Virus record (IMG/VR): IMGVR_UViG_3300030430_002772
Span: 7,505 to 40,570 of that record
Reading direction: 5' to 3' (one strand)
Origin: a virus
DNA: 33,066 nucleotides
Position numbers and translations under genes: made by a program. The notes beneath the pieces were generated by a model that ran no database searches, was not told where the DNA came from, and saw only the letters and a program-made list of their open reading frames with translations. Shown here in pieces: positions 8,401-16,149 of the stretch. Numbering within the stretch: the stretch's first letter is position 1; the number at the start of each line of letters is the position of its first letter.

Positions 8401-11400
8401 ATCAAAAGCAGACATGCCTCTCGATGTTTTACTATATTTTAACGGTGATCTAGCTTTAAAAATAGTATTTTCTATATTAGAAACATTTTGTGATTTACTA
8501 AATTTCATTGCATTATCTACAGCTTCAGCAAATATTTTTGCATCTTTAGTCTCAGATAAATTTAACGGAGATTTACCTATAACCTTATTGTCTATACGAC
8601 TCATTAATCTAACGTTAGTTGTGTGCTTACCAACGTTTTGTTTAGTTTTTGGTCTTCTCGATGTACTATTTTGTGAGTATAATTTAAAGTCACCTTTAAA
8701 ATATGGAACATCTATGTTGTAATTTTGTTTTATATAGTTTTTAACTTTAGTATTAATATTATCAATAAAATCGTTACCAGTGTTTTCAAATAAAAAGAAA
8801 CCACTTTCACCAACATTTATACCACCGTTACCTTTATCTACCATACGTTTAACTACAGCTTCTTTAGTTAAAGGAACTTTTGATTCTGTCCAAAAATTGC
8901 TTAAAAGCCTTTTAATTTCAAGATTTTTATAATCTTTAGCACTGATACCATCAGAAGAGTTTGTAATAGGATCTTTTGATAATTTTATAATTTTTTCAAG
9001 TGTTTTCGCAAGATCATCTTTAATACTACTATAAGAATCTTTAGCTATTTCTAGCTCTTGTTTAGTAGATTCCCAAACTATTTTACCATTAATAATTTTA
9101 AAATTTAGTGTTTCAGAAACTGTTCTTGCTTGGTCCATTTTTATTTCAACACTATAAACATCTCCTCTTTTATTGCTAATCATAATGTCGTTTGCACCGT
9201 CAACTTCTGTTACGCTTTCATTTACTTCTATACCTAAACCTTTAATTACTTGGTTTAATATATCTAAATGTATTTGTTCATACATTTTGTAAACAGGTGG
9301 TATGTTTTTTGCTTTTTTACTTTTAAGTTTTTTGTACCTTTTTATTAGTTCTTGTAACAAAACAGGATTTTTAACATCACCAGACTCTTCAAAATATCTT
9401 TTATTATATATTTCTGTAACTATATCGTATATTACGTTAGAAGACTGTTCAAGTTCTTTTGGTTTAATATTTTCACTTGTATATTGATTTTTAATATATG
9501 ATAAAGCTTTTTCTTTAGTTTCAAAATTACTTTCTTGTTTAAGTTTGTTAAAGTATTTTCTTGCTACGTTAACTTCGTCACTAGAACTAATTGAAAATTT
9601 AAGGTTAATATCTCTATTTATAGTAGAAGCTAAAACTTGTAAATCATCACTCATTAAAACATCACCTTTTAAATCAGCAATGTCTTTTCTTTTCTGTAGT
9701 ATTTCAGGCTCTTGAGCTACTTGCATAGTTGCATCATAATTTAATGAAGCCGCTACGTATTTAGCTAATTGATCTTTTCTAGTGCCTCTTAAACCTGATC
9801 TAAGACCTGTTTTTGGATTTACTAGTGGTTGATCAAAAAACGCTACAAATTGCTCCTCTGTTGGCATTACTTTTTCATACAAACTAACAGACTGACCTTT
9901 GTCTATAGTATTTAAAGCTGATGGAGGTAAAAAATTATCATTAACAGCATCTTGAACTTCTTTTTTACTTGTAAGCTTTTTAACAAATTTAGTGAATACT
10001 CTTTCGTTGTCAGGCACGTTTCTTTCCATTTGTACTAAATCAGCTGTAAACATAGACTCTATTAAAGGTACTCTAAACTTTTTTATAGTAGGTATATATT
10101 TAGCTTTAGTACCTAACATATTTTTTACTTGTTTAAATAAATATGTTGAAGCTTCTTTTGTTAGGTCTCTTTGTATTTGTCTAGCTGTTTTACCTGCATC
10201 ATAAGCTCTTATTAATACTTTACGAGCTGTATCTAAAACAGTATTATAAGCATCGCTACCGTCTTCAATACCTATTTCTTGTCTAAGCTTTGATTTAGTA
10301 GGCTCAGCTTTTTCAGCTGCTTCTCTTTTTCTTCTAGCTTCCGCTTGGGGTGATATATCTTGCGTTTCCAAAGCTTCTAATGTAACATCTGTTTCGTCTG
10401 CTACTTGTGTTTTTATTTCACCTTCTTTTGTTCTATCATCTACGTCTCTAGCTGTTCTTTGTTCTACAGTAGTTTTATACTCTCTATTAAATACATTACC
10501 AGCTTTATTAGCTAGTTGACTGTTTATCCAACCAAATAAATTATCATTTGTTTCTGGATTAAAATTTCTAATATGATTAGTTAACTCAGTATAAACTTTA
10601 TCTACAAAATCTACAGGTACTTTATCACCTTTAAATTTAGCTGCAATTAAATCATCTAAATAATTATTTTGCTTTATCTCTGTAATAGCATTGTCAGCGC
10701 CACCTTCATCCCAAGACTTTTTACCACCCTCAAAACTATAAGTACTACCTATCTCTTTTACACTTTCAGTTATTTGTTGCTTAGCTTCTGCTGATAAAGA
10801 CTTTTTATTTATTGTTTCTACTTCTTCAGGTTTATCTAGTTTTTGAAGTTTTGAAGATTCTATACGAGCATCTAGTATTCTAGTACCCATTAACTTGCCT
10901 AATAAACCTTGTCTATTTATATTGTTGTTGTAGTTTTTAATAAATCTAACTAAGTCTTGAGCAGTTTCTATTTTTACGTCTTGCAAGCCAAAACCTAATA
11001 AAACACTGTCAAATTTATTTCTTAAACTACTAGTTCCAGCGTCACTTAAATCTATTTTTTGTTTATCAATTAAATCTGAAAAAACATTTATGTACTCTTC
11101 TAAAGCACCTTTTTTTATATTACCATTTTTGTCAGTATAATGATCGTTAATTCTTTTTTGTACTAAAGCGTATTCTTTTGAATGATTTTTTTCTAAATAT
11201 TTTTTTAAATCATCTACTAAAGGCTTCATAGAAGCGTTATCAGTTTTAAACTGCCTTGAAATCATATAATGTAAAAGCTCATGACCAACAACATTAGTAG
11301 CGCCTTCTAAACTAGCTACTTGTTTGTTTATGTATATTTGAGCTTTACCATCTTTATTTTTACCAACAAACATACCGTCAGCTTTTTCGTCAAAATTAGT

Positions 11401-12894
11401 ATCACCTTCTTTAATTAATTTATCTATTTGCTCTTGGTTTTCTAGTATTTTAACTTCTAAATCGTCTCTATTTATACCTTTTAGCTTTTTAAGTCTTTTC
11501 TCTATTATTTCAGAAGCTCTTATAGCTTCTCCCAATATTTTTTGAGTAACAATATCAGTAGCATCGTATTCTTTACCTACTAAATCAAAGTTTTCTTGTA
11601 TTAATTCTAAATTTCTAATCTCAGCGTTTTGTTGCGTAGTTGAACTGTACCTATCGTTACCTATTATATTGTTATTTTTATTTATATTATCTAAATTAGT
11701 AGCGTATTGTTTAAGTTCTTTGTCTGTTAAATTTTCAAAACTATTTACTAAATCTTCTAGTTTTTTATCTCTCTTTTTTATAAGATTATCTAACTCTTTT
11801 TGTATTACTTGTTTTTCGTTAGCAGGTGCATTTTTAACATCTTTACTAAGATCAAATATTTTTTGACCTAACTCAAAGTTTTCAACTTTCCAAGTTTTAG
11901 GTGCTATATATTGATATAAATTTTTTTTGTCTTTATCTTGAGTAATAGCACCTATAGCTCCACTTTTACCACCTAATAACAAAGCTGGTAAACTAGCGTT
12001 TATGATATTATCAATATACTTCTTTTTACTAAAGTCATCGTCATAAACAAAAACGTTAGCACTTTCTTGAATTATTGCATTTAAAGTTTCTGTTCCTGCT
12101 TCAACAAAAGCACCACCACCTACTTTTCTAATAAAACTTTCTACAAAACCTTGAGTATACTCTTTAACAGCTTTTTTATTAGTACCACCACCTGGTATAT
12201 CAATTAATCCTTTTAAATATCTACCTCCTATTAGCTCAGTTACAACTTCAGATCCACCAGCTATTACTGAGTTTAGCGCTATTTGATCTACAGTTTGATC
12301 TGGTCTATTTTTTAAGTCTTCATAATAATTACCACCGTATGTAGAAAGCCCTAATACAGCACTACCAACTTTAGGATTTATAACAGATATAACAGTACTA
12401 GGCGCTGATTTAAAAGCATTTTGTAATGTTAACTCTGCAGCATAACCGCTTTTACCTTCTCTAGTTAAATCAGCTATATCTAACTCTCTACCTGTTTCAT
12501 CTACATACTTATTAGATATTAAATCGTTTAAATTTCTTACAGTTTGAATAAATAATGGCGCTCGTAATTTTCTTAGTTCAGCATCTCTTATTTGTTCTTC
12601 TCTTGATTTACCTTGTATGTTATCTGTGATTGTAAAAAAACTATCAATAAAACCTGAAGAAATATCATCTACACCAACAATAAAATCAAATATATATGGT
12701 AAAACATATTTATCTATACCAGTTGGCATTATATCAATACCTGGTATTTTTCTTACTTCACCAACAACATCTGGTTTAATTGGGCTACCATCTATATTAG
12801 CCACTTCATAACCTGACGGTGTCATTTTAGTATACACAGGCTCGTTTGCAGAGCTAAAATTTCTACTAATTATTTGTTGTAATATATCAGACAT
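5473..12894 (-). CDS. Giant polyvalent internal virion protein (metallopeptidase, nuclease-like and HAD domains)
   Basis: The product is 2473 residues. Regions in order: an N-terminal helical part with a small Gly/Ala-rich hydrophobic stretch at about 170-230; a zincin-like motif H538-E-L-L-H542; charged helices; a PD-(D/E)XK-like core with D1236 and E1250-I-K1252; a HAD domain with D1498-F-D1500-E-T, T1578 in LTARP and D1634-D1635; an Arg/Gly-rich linker near 1691-1701; a helical region with a hydrophobic segment at about 2139-2165 followed by an acidic run; and a charged coiled-coil end. K-[FY]-S motifs at 1099, 1464, 1486 and 1662 fall at module borders. The size, mixed enzymes and position after the 645-aa gene suit a packaged protein ejected into the host, like T7 gp16 or phage polyvalent proteins. 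Start chosen at ATG 12894, 9 bases after the upstream stop. Confidence 0.82.
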   Translation of the reverse strand: MSDILQQIISRNFSSANEPVYTKMTPSGYEVANIDGSPIKPDVVGEVRKIPGIDIMPTGIDKYVLPYIFDFIVGVDDISSGFIDSFFTITDNIQGKSREEQIRDAELRKLRAPLFIQTVRNLNDLISNKYVDETGRELDIADLTREGKSGYAAELTLQNAFKSAPSTVISVINPKVGSAVLGLSTYGGNYYEDLKNRPDQTVDQIALNSVIAGGSEVVTELIGGRYLKGLIDIPGGGTNKKAVKEYTQGFVESFIRKVGGGAFVEAGTETLNAIIQESANVFVYDDDFSKKKYIDNIINASLPALLLGGKSGAIGAITQDKDKKNLYQYIAPKTWKVENFELGQKIFDLSKDVKNAPANEKQVIQKELDNLIKKRDKKLEDLVNSFENLTDKELKQYATNLDNINKNNNIIGNDRYSSTTQQNAEIRNLELIQENFDLVGKEYDATDIVTQKILGEAIRASEIIEKRLKKLKGINRDDLEVKILENQEQIDKLIKEGDTNFDEKADGMFVGKNKDGKAQIYINKQVASLEGATNVVGHELLHYMISRQFKTDNASMKPLVDDLKKYLEKNHSKEYALVQKRINDHYTDKNGNIKKGALEEYINVFSDLIDKQKIDLSDAGTSSLRNKFDSVLLGFGLQDVKIETAQDLVRFIKNYNNNINRQGLLGKLMGTRILDARIESSKLQKLDKPEEVETINKKSLSAEAKQQITESVKEIGSTYSFEGGKKSWDEGGADNAITEIKQNNYLDDLIAAKFKGDKVPVDFVDKVYTELTNHIRNFNPETNDNLFGWINSQLANKAGNVFNREYKTTVEQRTARDVDDRTKEGEIKTQVADETDVTLEALETQDISPQAEARRKREAAEKAEPTKSKLRQEIGIEDGSDAYNTVLDTARKVLIRAYDAGKTARQIQRDLTKEASTYLFKQVKNMLGTKAKYIPTIKKFRVPLIESMFTADLVQMERNVPDNERVFTKFVKKLTSKKEVQDAVNDNFLPPSALNTIDKGQSVSLYEKVMPTEEQFVAFFDQPLVNPKTGLRSGLRGTRKDQLAKYVAASLNYDATMQVAQEPEILQKRKDIADLKGDVLMSDDLQVLASTINRDINLKFSISSSDEVNVARKYFNKLKQESNFETKEKALSYIKNQYTSENIKPKELEQSSNVIYDIVTEIYNKRYFEESGDVKNPVLLQELIKRYKKLKSKKAKNIPPVYKMYEQIHLDILNQVIKGLGIEVNESVTEVDGANDIMISNKRGDVYSVEIKMDQARTVSETLNFKIINGKIVWESTKQELEIAKDSYSSIKDDLAKTLEKIIKLSKDPITNSSDGISAKDYKNLEIKRLLSNFWTESKVPLTKEAVVKRMVDKGNGGINVGESGFFLFENTGNDFIDNINTKVKNYIKQNYNIDVPYFKGDFKLYSQNSTSRRPKTKQNVGKHTTNVRLMSRIDNKVIGKSPLNLSETKDAKIFAEAVDNAMKFSKSQNVSNIENTIFKARSPLKYSKTSRGMSAFDFDETLIDKGENFILATSPDGDQVRISSGQWPIKGPELTDLGYTFDFKDFVNVRGGVDGPLLQKLKNRIKKYGAKNNYILTARPAESATAIHGWLKTKGINIPLENITGLGNSTGEAKAMWIAGKYSEGYNDIYFVDDALPNVKAVADVINQLDIKGKSVQAKIKFSKSLNKDFNKILEEVKGIDAKKRFSEAKGRARGRGKGRFRFFIPPSHEDFVGLLYNFIGKGAKGNKHRDFFEKALIRPLNRAYRELNVAKQAIANDYRALIKSMPDVRKRLSKKILKSDYTVEDAIRVYLFDKAGFEVPGLTKTDLKNLTNFVKENSDILQFADQVGKISRVEEGYVSPGDSWQGSNIRYDLVDATGRVGRAKFFTEYQENADIIFSDENINKIRAAFGDNFVEALKDMLYVNKTGSNRPTGNHRIVNNFLDWVNGSVGATMFFNARSAVLQTLSTVNFINFGDNNIFKAAAAFANQKQYWKDFSFLFNSDYLKQRRSGAAFDVNASEIAREVAGSKNPVVAATKYLLNIGFLPTQLADSFAIASGGSTFYRNRVNTYVKQGLSQKEAESKAFIDFQELAESTQQSARPDMVSQQQRSPLGRVILAFQNVTAQYARIIKKSGLDLVNRRISKGYTNQVQSDTANISRIIYYGAVQAIIFNALQNALFAMMFDEEEEDEEKTKKFFDTKKQRVINGTIDSLLKGMGVGGAVISTVKNYAIKLTDNLDNKSFFKTPAWEELLQLSPPIGIKIRKIARAERNLEWNKDVLSELPLDNLDNPMYDISTAYIEGFTNIPVARLLRKVQNLSAALDKENKWWQRVAVAAGWSRWDVGIQDNEINEIKKSIRENNRLINEEQATPEEKLKIIEKSVFDLNKNEQIKILEDNNLNPKRYPKESDRVNIIMKLRKINERKIDSTINAIKDYVPTKEEQRSIDLFKMNKKDQVNMLIDLGLSSKQIRDLKYEEDRVNKIIQLQDKSKSKK

Positions 12895-12903
12895 TATATA
12901 ATT

Positions 12904-14841
12904 TTAATTCTTTAATTTCTTTACATCACTTACTAACATTGATTTCATCCAGTTTACTAATGCACTACTTGTATCAAGATCAGCACCTCGACTCATGTTA
13001 TCAAACTCTCTTCGACCACTTCCAACACTTTCACTAAATTTAAATTTTTTACCATTTTGATCTGTGTACGTTACTTCTAACATATCGTCAACCGTACCTA
13101 CGTTTGAAAATTTAAAGCCTAAATTTTTATACTCTTTGTTTAAACTATTTACTACAGAAAATCTACTGTCATCATATTCTAAAATATATTTAGCATAACT
13201 TTTATCACCAATTTTATTACCTTTTGCAGTAATTTTTTCTATTTTTTTAAATGTTCCATCAGATCGTAAACGTTCTCGGTTTTTATTCTTAGCAAGTTGT
13301 TCTTGAGATGTTTCAGTTTTAGAAGATGCAGATATTGAAAGTTCTATTTGCTCGTCAACAAATTTTTCTATATTTTCTCTTTGATCTTCTCCATAAAAAT
13401 CTACATATTGTTTTATAGTTTCATCTCTTGACATTTGCATTTTAGATTTTTTATCGTCTGGATCAAATTGTATCATAGGCTGTCCTTTTTCAAAAGTAAT
13501 TTCTATTTTATCAGCATCAAATCTTCTTGTTTTACCTGTTGGTTTTCCATTTGCGTCATAGATAGGAAGAGTAATTGGTGTAGACGGAAGATAAGTTTTA
13601 CCATCACCATAAGTACTAGTATAATCTTCAAAACTAGATGTAGCAGCTCCGCCACCGCCATCATCATCTTGATCTTTTTTATTTTTTTTACCAGTGTTAG
13701 TGTTCTCATCATCTGTAAACACAGTTGATACATCACCACTTTTTATAAGGTTTGTAGCTTTTTGTTGCTCGTGCTCTAAAAACAATTGTCTTAAAGTTTT
13801 GTTTCCTTCTTCACCAAACTCTGCTTTATTTATACCTATTCTTTTAAGCTCGTTAAGCTTGTCTAAAAACTCTTCTGGTGTGTCTATTTCATCGCCGTAT
13901 TTCTGCTGTATAACTGTATTTAAAAATTCAGTTGTAACAGGGCCACTACCTAAAATAGGATCTAAATTGTAACCATCAAATATTAAAGAGCTTATTTTGG
14001 TATTATCAAGATTACCTAAAAATCTAAACGCGCCACCAATAATATTAGCGTAATTATAATCTTCTAATGTACCGCCTGATGCAGAGTATCCATTTATTAT
14101 AGAGTAATAATTATTGTAGTCAATAGCTGCTTGTTCATTTTTTTCTACAGGACTATCACCTATTGTAGTAAGATCAATTTTTGCACCATTAACAGGATCA
14201 ACGTAAGTTGGTTTACCATCAATTATTTGTATGTTTTTACCATTACTGCTATAAATATCATCCCACATCCTAGCCTCTTCTTCTTTCATGCTTCCACTCC
14301 AGTTCTCTCTTTCAACTTCACTGTTTCTAATACCTAAAATTTTTTTATTTAAATCGTTAAACTTAACTATTTTATCTTGGTTTTGTTCTACTTTTTTTCT
14401 TAGCTCTGCATATCTTGGATCTGTAGGATTTAAATTAGATAAATCACGTAAGTCTTTTCTTATAATATCGCTTAAGCCTTTTATTTCGTCTGTTATTGGC
14501 ATAGGAGTACCTGTTTGCTCGCCAAATATATAACTATCGTCAACTTCAGGACTGTTTTCTAAATTAGTAGCAAACGCTTCGTCTGCAGCGTTTTTTCTTT
14601 GTTTGTAAAGCTCTAACGCAGGGCCAAATACATTAGCTATATTTTTTTGTCTACGTAAAAAAGCGCCCTCACCTTTGTCTCTATACATAGCCGCTAGTTT
14701 TTCATAAACACCACCACCTTTTGCAGGTGTTGATATTTTTCTAATAGCTTCGTCTATACCACTAGTGTCTATTTTAGGTATTTCAAACTCACTTTTTCCA
14801 CTAAAAATATCTTTTATTTTATTTTCTTTTTCTTCTGCCAT
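12904..14841 (-). CDS. Probable internal virion (cargo) protein, 645 aa
   Basis: The product is 645 residues, hydrophilic and highly charged, without a signal peptide or membrane helix. The N-terminal half is largely helical; a flexible stretch with KKDQDDDGGGG at about 387-400 divides it from a C-terminal part with more beta character (ILEYDDSRFSVV, VGTVDDMLEVTYTDQNG). I recognise no catalytic motif and no named family. It lies 10 bases after the 295-aa gene and 9 bases before the giant polyvalent gene. By position and size it corresponds to a gp15-like internal core protein of T7-type podoviruses, but I see no residue-level similarity that would prove this. A tail-associated structural protein is the alternative. 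Confidence 0.72.
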   Translation of the reverse strand: MAEEKENKIKDIFSGKSEFEIPKIDTSGIDEAIRKISTPAKGGGVYEKLAAMYRDKGEGAFLRRQKNIANVFGPALELYKQRKNAADEAFATNLENSPEVDDSYIFGEQTGTPMPITDEIKGLSDIIRKDLRDLSNLNPTDPRYAELRKKVEQNQDKIVKFNDLNKKILGIRNSEVERENWSGSMKEEEARMWDDIYSSNGKNIQIIDGKPTYVDPVNGAKIDLTTIGDSPVEKNEQAAIDYNNYYSIINGYSASGGTLEDYNYANIIGGAFRFLGNLDNTKISSLIFDGYNLDPILGSGPVTTEFLNTVIQQKYGDEIDTPEEFLDKLNELKRIGINKAEFGEEGNKTLRQLFLEHEQQKATNLIKSGDVSTVFTDDENTNTGKKNKKDQDDDGGGGAATSSFEDYTSTYGDGKTYLPSTPITLPIYDANGKPTGKTRRFDADKIEITFEKGQPMIQFDPDDKKSKMQMSRDETIKQYVDFYGEDQRENIEKFVDEQIELSISASSKTETSQEQLAKNKNRERLRSDGTFKKIEKITAKGNKIGDKSYAKYILEYDDSRFSVVNSLNKEYKNLGFKFSNVGTVDDMLEVTYTDQNGKKFKFSESVGSGRREFDNMSRGADLDTSSALVNWMKSMLVSDVKKLKN

Positions 14842-14851
14842 AATTTAATTA

Positions 14852-15739
14852 TTATCTTTCTAAATAATCTGGTAAGCCAGCTATACCACCTTCGTCTGGT
14901 AAATTTACATTATAACCTGTTGAAGGACTTATACCATAACTTGGGTTAGTACCAAATGCACCACCACTTACTTTAAATAAATCTTCGCCAAGTTTACCTG
15001 ATCTAGCACCACCTGGCATGTATAAACTACCAACGCCAGCAGCAGCTTGACCTAAACCACTAAAAAACTGTGCTCTAGCTCGTTGTCTTGCTCTGTCTGC
15101 AGCTGTTTTTCTGTCTATAGCTAAACCAAATAATTTTTCTGTTCTAGCATCTTCTTGTGCTTTTCTCATCGCTTCGCCTTTAGCTTGTAGTTGATCAACT
15201 TGGAACTGACCAGCTCTTCGCATTTTATCTACACCAAAAGCACCTCTAGCAGCTAGAAGTTGGTTTTGTCTTTCTTGTTGCGCTATTGATATAGAAGCTT
15301 GTCTAGCTTGATTTGTAGCTATATTAGAAAGTGACTGCGCTAAACCAGCTACACCTGAAGCACCAGCAACACCTCGTAAATTAGTTAATAAATTAGCTTG
15401 TGATTGTTGTTGTTGTTCTTTTAAAAAGTCAGCAGCTTGTGAGTTTACAGTTAAGTCTTCATAAGGATTTTGTAAGCTTTCGTAAGGATTTTCTAAGTTA
15501 GCATAAGGATTAACATATTCTATAGCTTCAAAAGCAGCTCTAGCTTCTTTCATTTGCTTTCTAGCCTTTGCTTGTTCTCTTCTTCTCTTTTTTCTACCAA
15601 ATAAACTACCAATAGCACTTATTACTCCTGGCGCAGCAGCTAAAGCTAACTGTGCTGTTGCAGGATCTGTTATTTTCATTGGTGATTCTTTATTTGCTTC
15701 TCTCTTTTTAAAAGGTGATTTATATCCTACTATATTCAT
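14852..15739 (-). CDS. Probable internal virion protein, gp14-like, with NPY heptads
   Basis: The product is 295 residues. Residues 27-48 are hydrophobic and Ala-rich (AQLALAAAPGVISAIGSLFG), followed by a basic helix (GRKKRRREQAKARK). Three heptads NPYANLE, NPYESLQ and NPYEDLT lie at 77-97. The middle, about 108-215, is a Gln/Ala-rich helix, and the C-terminus is Gly-rich. An early hydrophobic segment, basic helix and long Gln/Ala helix suit small ejected core proteins such as T7 gp14, which form part of the channel through the cell envelope. It precedes the 645- and 2473-aa genes in transcription order, as gp14 precedes gp15 and gp16. The role is inferred from composition and order. Confidence 0.72.
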   Translation of the reverse strand: MNIVGYKSPFKKREANKESPMKITDPATAQLALAAAPGVISAIGSLFGRKKRRREQAKARKQMKEARAAFEAIEYVNPYANLENPYESLQNPYEDLTVNSQAADFLKEQQQQSQANLLTNLRGVAGASGVAGLAQSLSNIATNQARQASISIAQQERQNQLLAARGAFGVDKMRRAGQFQVDQLQAKGEAMRKAQEDARTEKLFGLAIDRKTAADRARQRARAQFFSGLGQAAAGVGSLYMPGGARSGKLGEDLFKVSGGAFGTNPSYGISPSTGYNVNLPDEGGIAGLPDYLER

Positions 15740-15779
15740 ATTATTCTATTTATGTACTTATAATTACACTTTTTGTTTA

Positions 15780-16145
15780 TTATTTACTACTTAGTGATAT
15801 TTCTGATCCAACTGTAAATAGCTCTGTTTTTTTATCTAGTCCTATGTGATTAACGTTACTTACGTCGCTAATAGTAGACATTTTTGCTTCAGCATAATAA
15901 CCTTTTATACCAGCGTTATTAAAATTAGGCTTTTTAAAACAAAAAAACAACTCACTAAAAGCAGCAGTAGGTATTGATATCGCTGGGGTATTTATTGTTA
16001 CAAAATTTTCACCTATACTACTAATTTCTCCATATTCTATTGGTGTTGGTTCTATTACACCGCTAGTAACGTTAAAAAGATAAAGTTGATCTCCAACTGA
16101 AGCTGAAACATTTATTGCATTGTCAAAAGTTATTTTATGTGCCAT
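15780..16145 (-). CDS. Small beta-rich tail or fibre-associated protein
   Basis: The product is 121 residues, mostly short beta strands with Ser/Thr/Asn-rich turns, no charge clusters, no signal peptide and no membrane helix. The N-terminal part (ITFDNAINVSASVGDQLYLF) and later IGENFVTINTP look like strands of a small beta sandwich. It lies 4 bases after the 417-aa tail protein and 40 bases before the 295-aa gene, so it is part of the tail block. A small decorating or adaptor role is likely. No family was recognised. Confidence 0.7.
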   Translation of the reverse strand: MAHKITFDNAINVSASVGDQLYLFNVTSGVIEPTPIEYGEISSIGENFVTINTPAISIPTAAFSELFFCFKKPNFNNAGIKGYYAEAKMSTISDVSNVNHIGLDKKTELFTVGSEISLSSK

Positions 16146-16149
16146 GATT

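Noticed and set aside
8380-8410. DFDET in the giant protein as the DxDGD metal site of a crAss-like RNA polymerase
   Set aside because: The third position set is DFDET rather than DFDGD, and HAD motifs II and IV follow at the right spacing, so it is a HAD domain.
13435-13972. Several plus-strand open frames opposite the 645-aa gene
   Set aside because: They oppose a long coding frame, have Phe/Ile/Ser-rich shadow composition typical of antisense reading of AT-rich genes, and lack any domain pattern.
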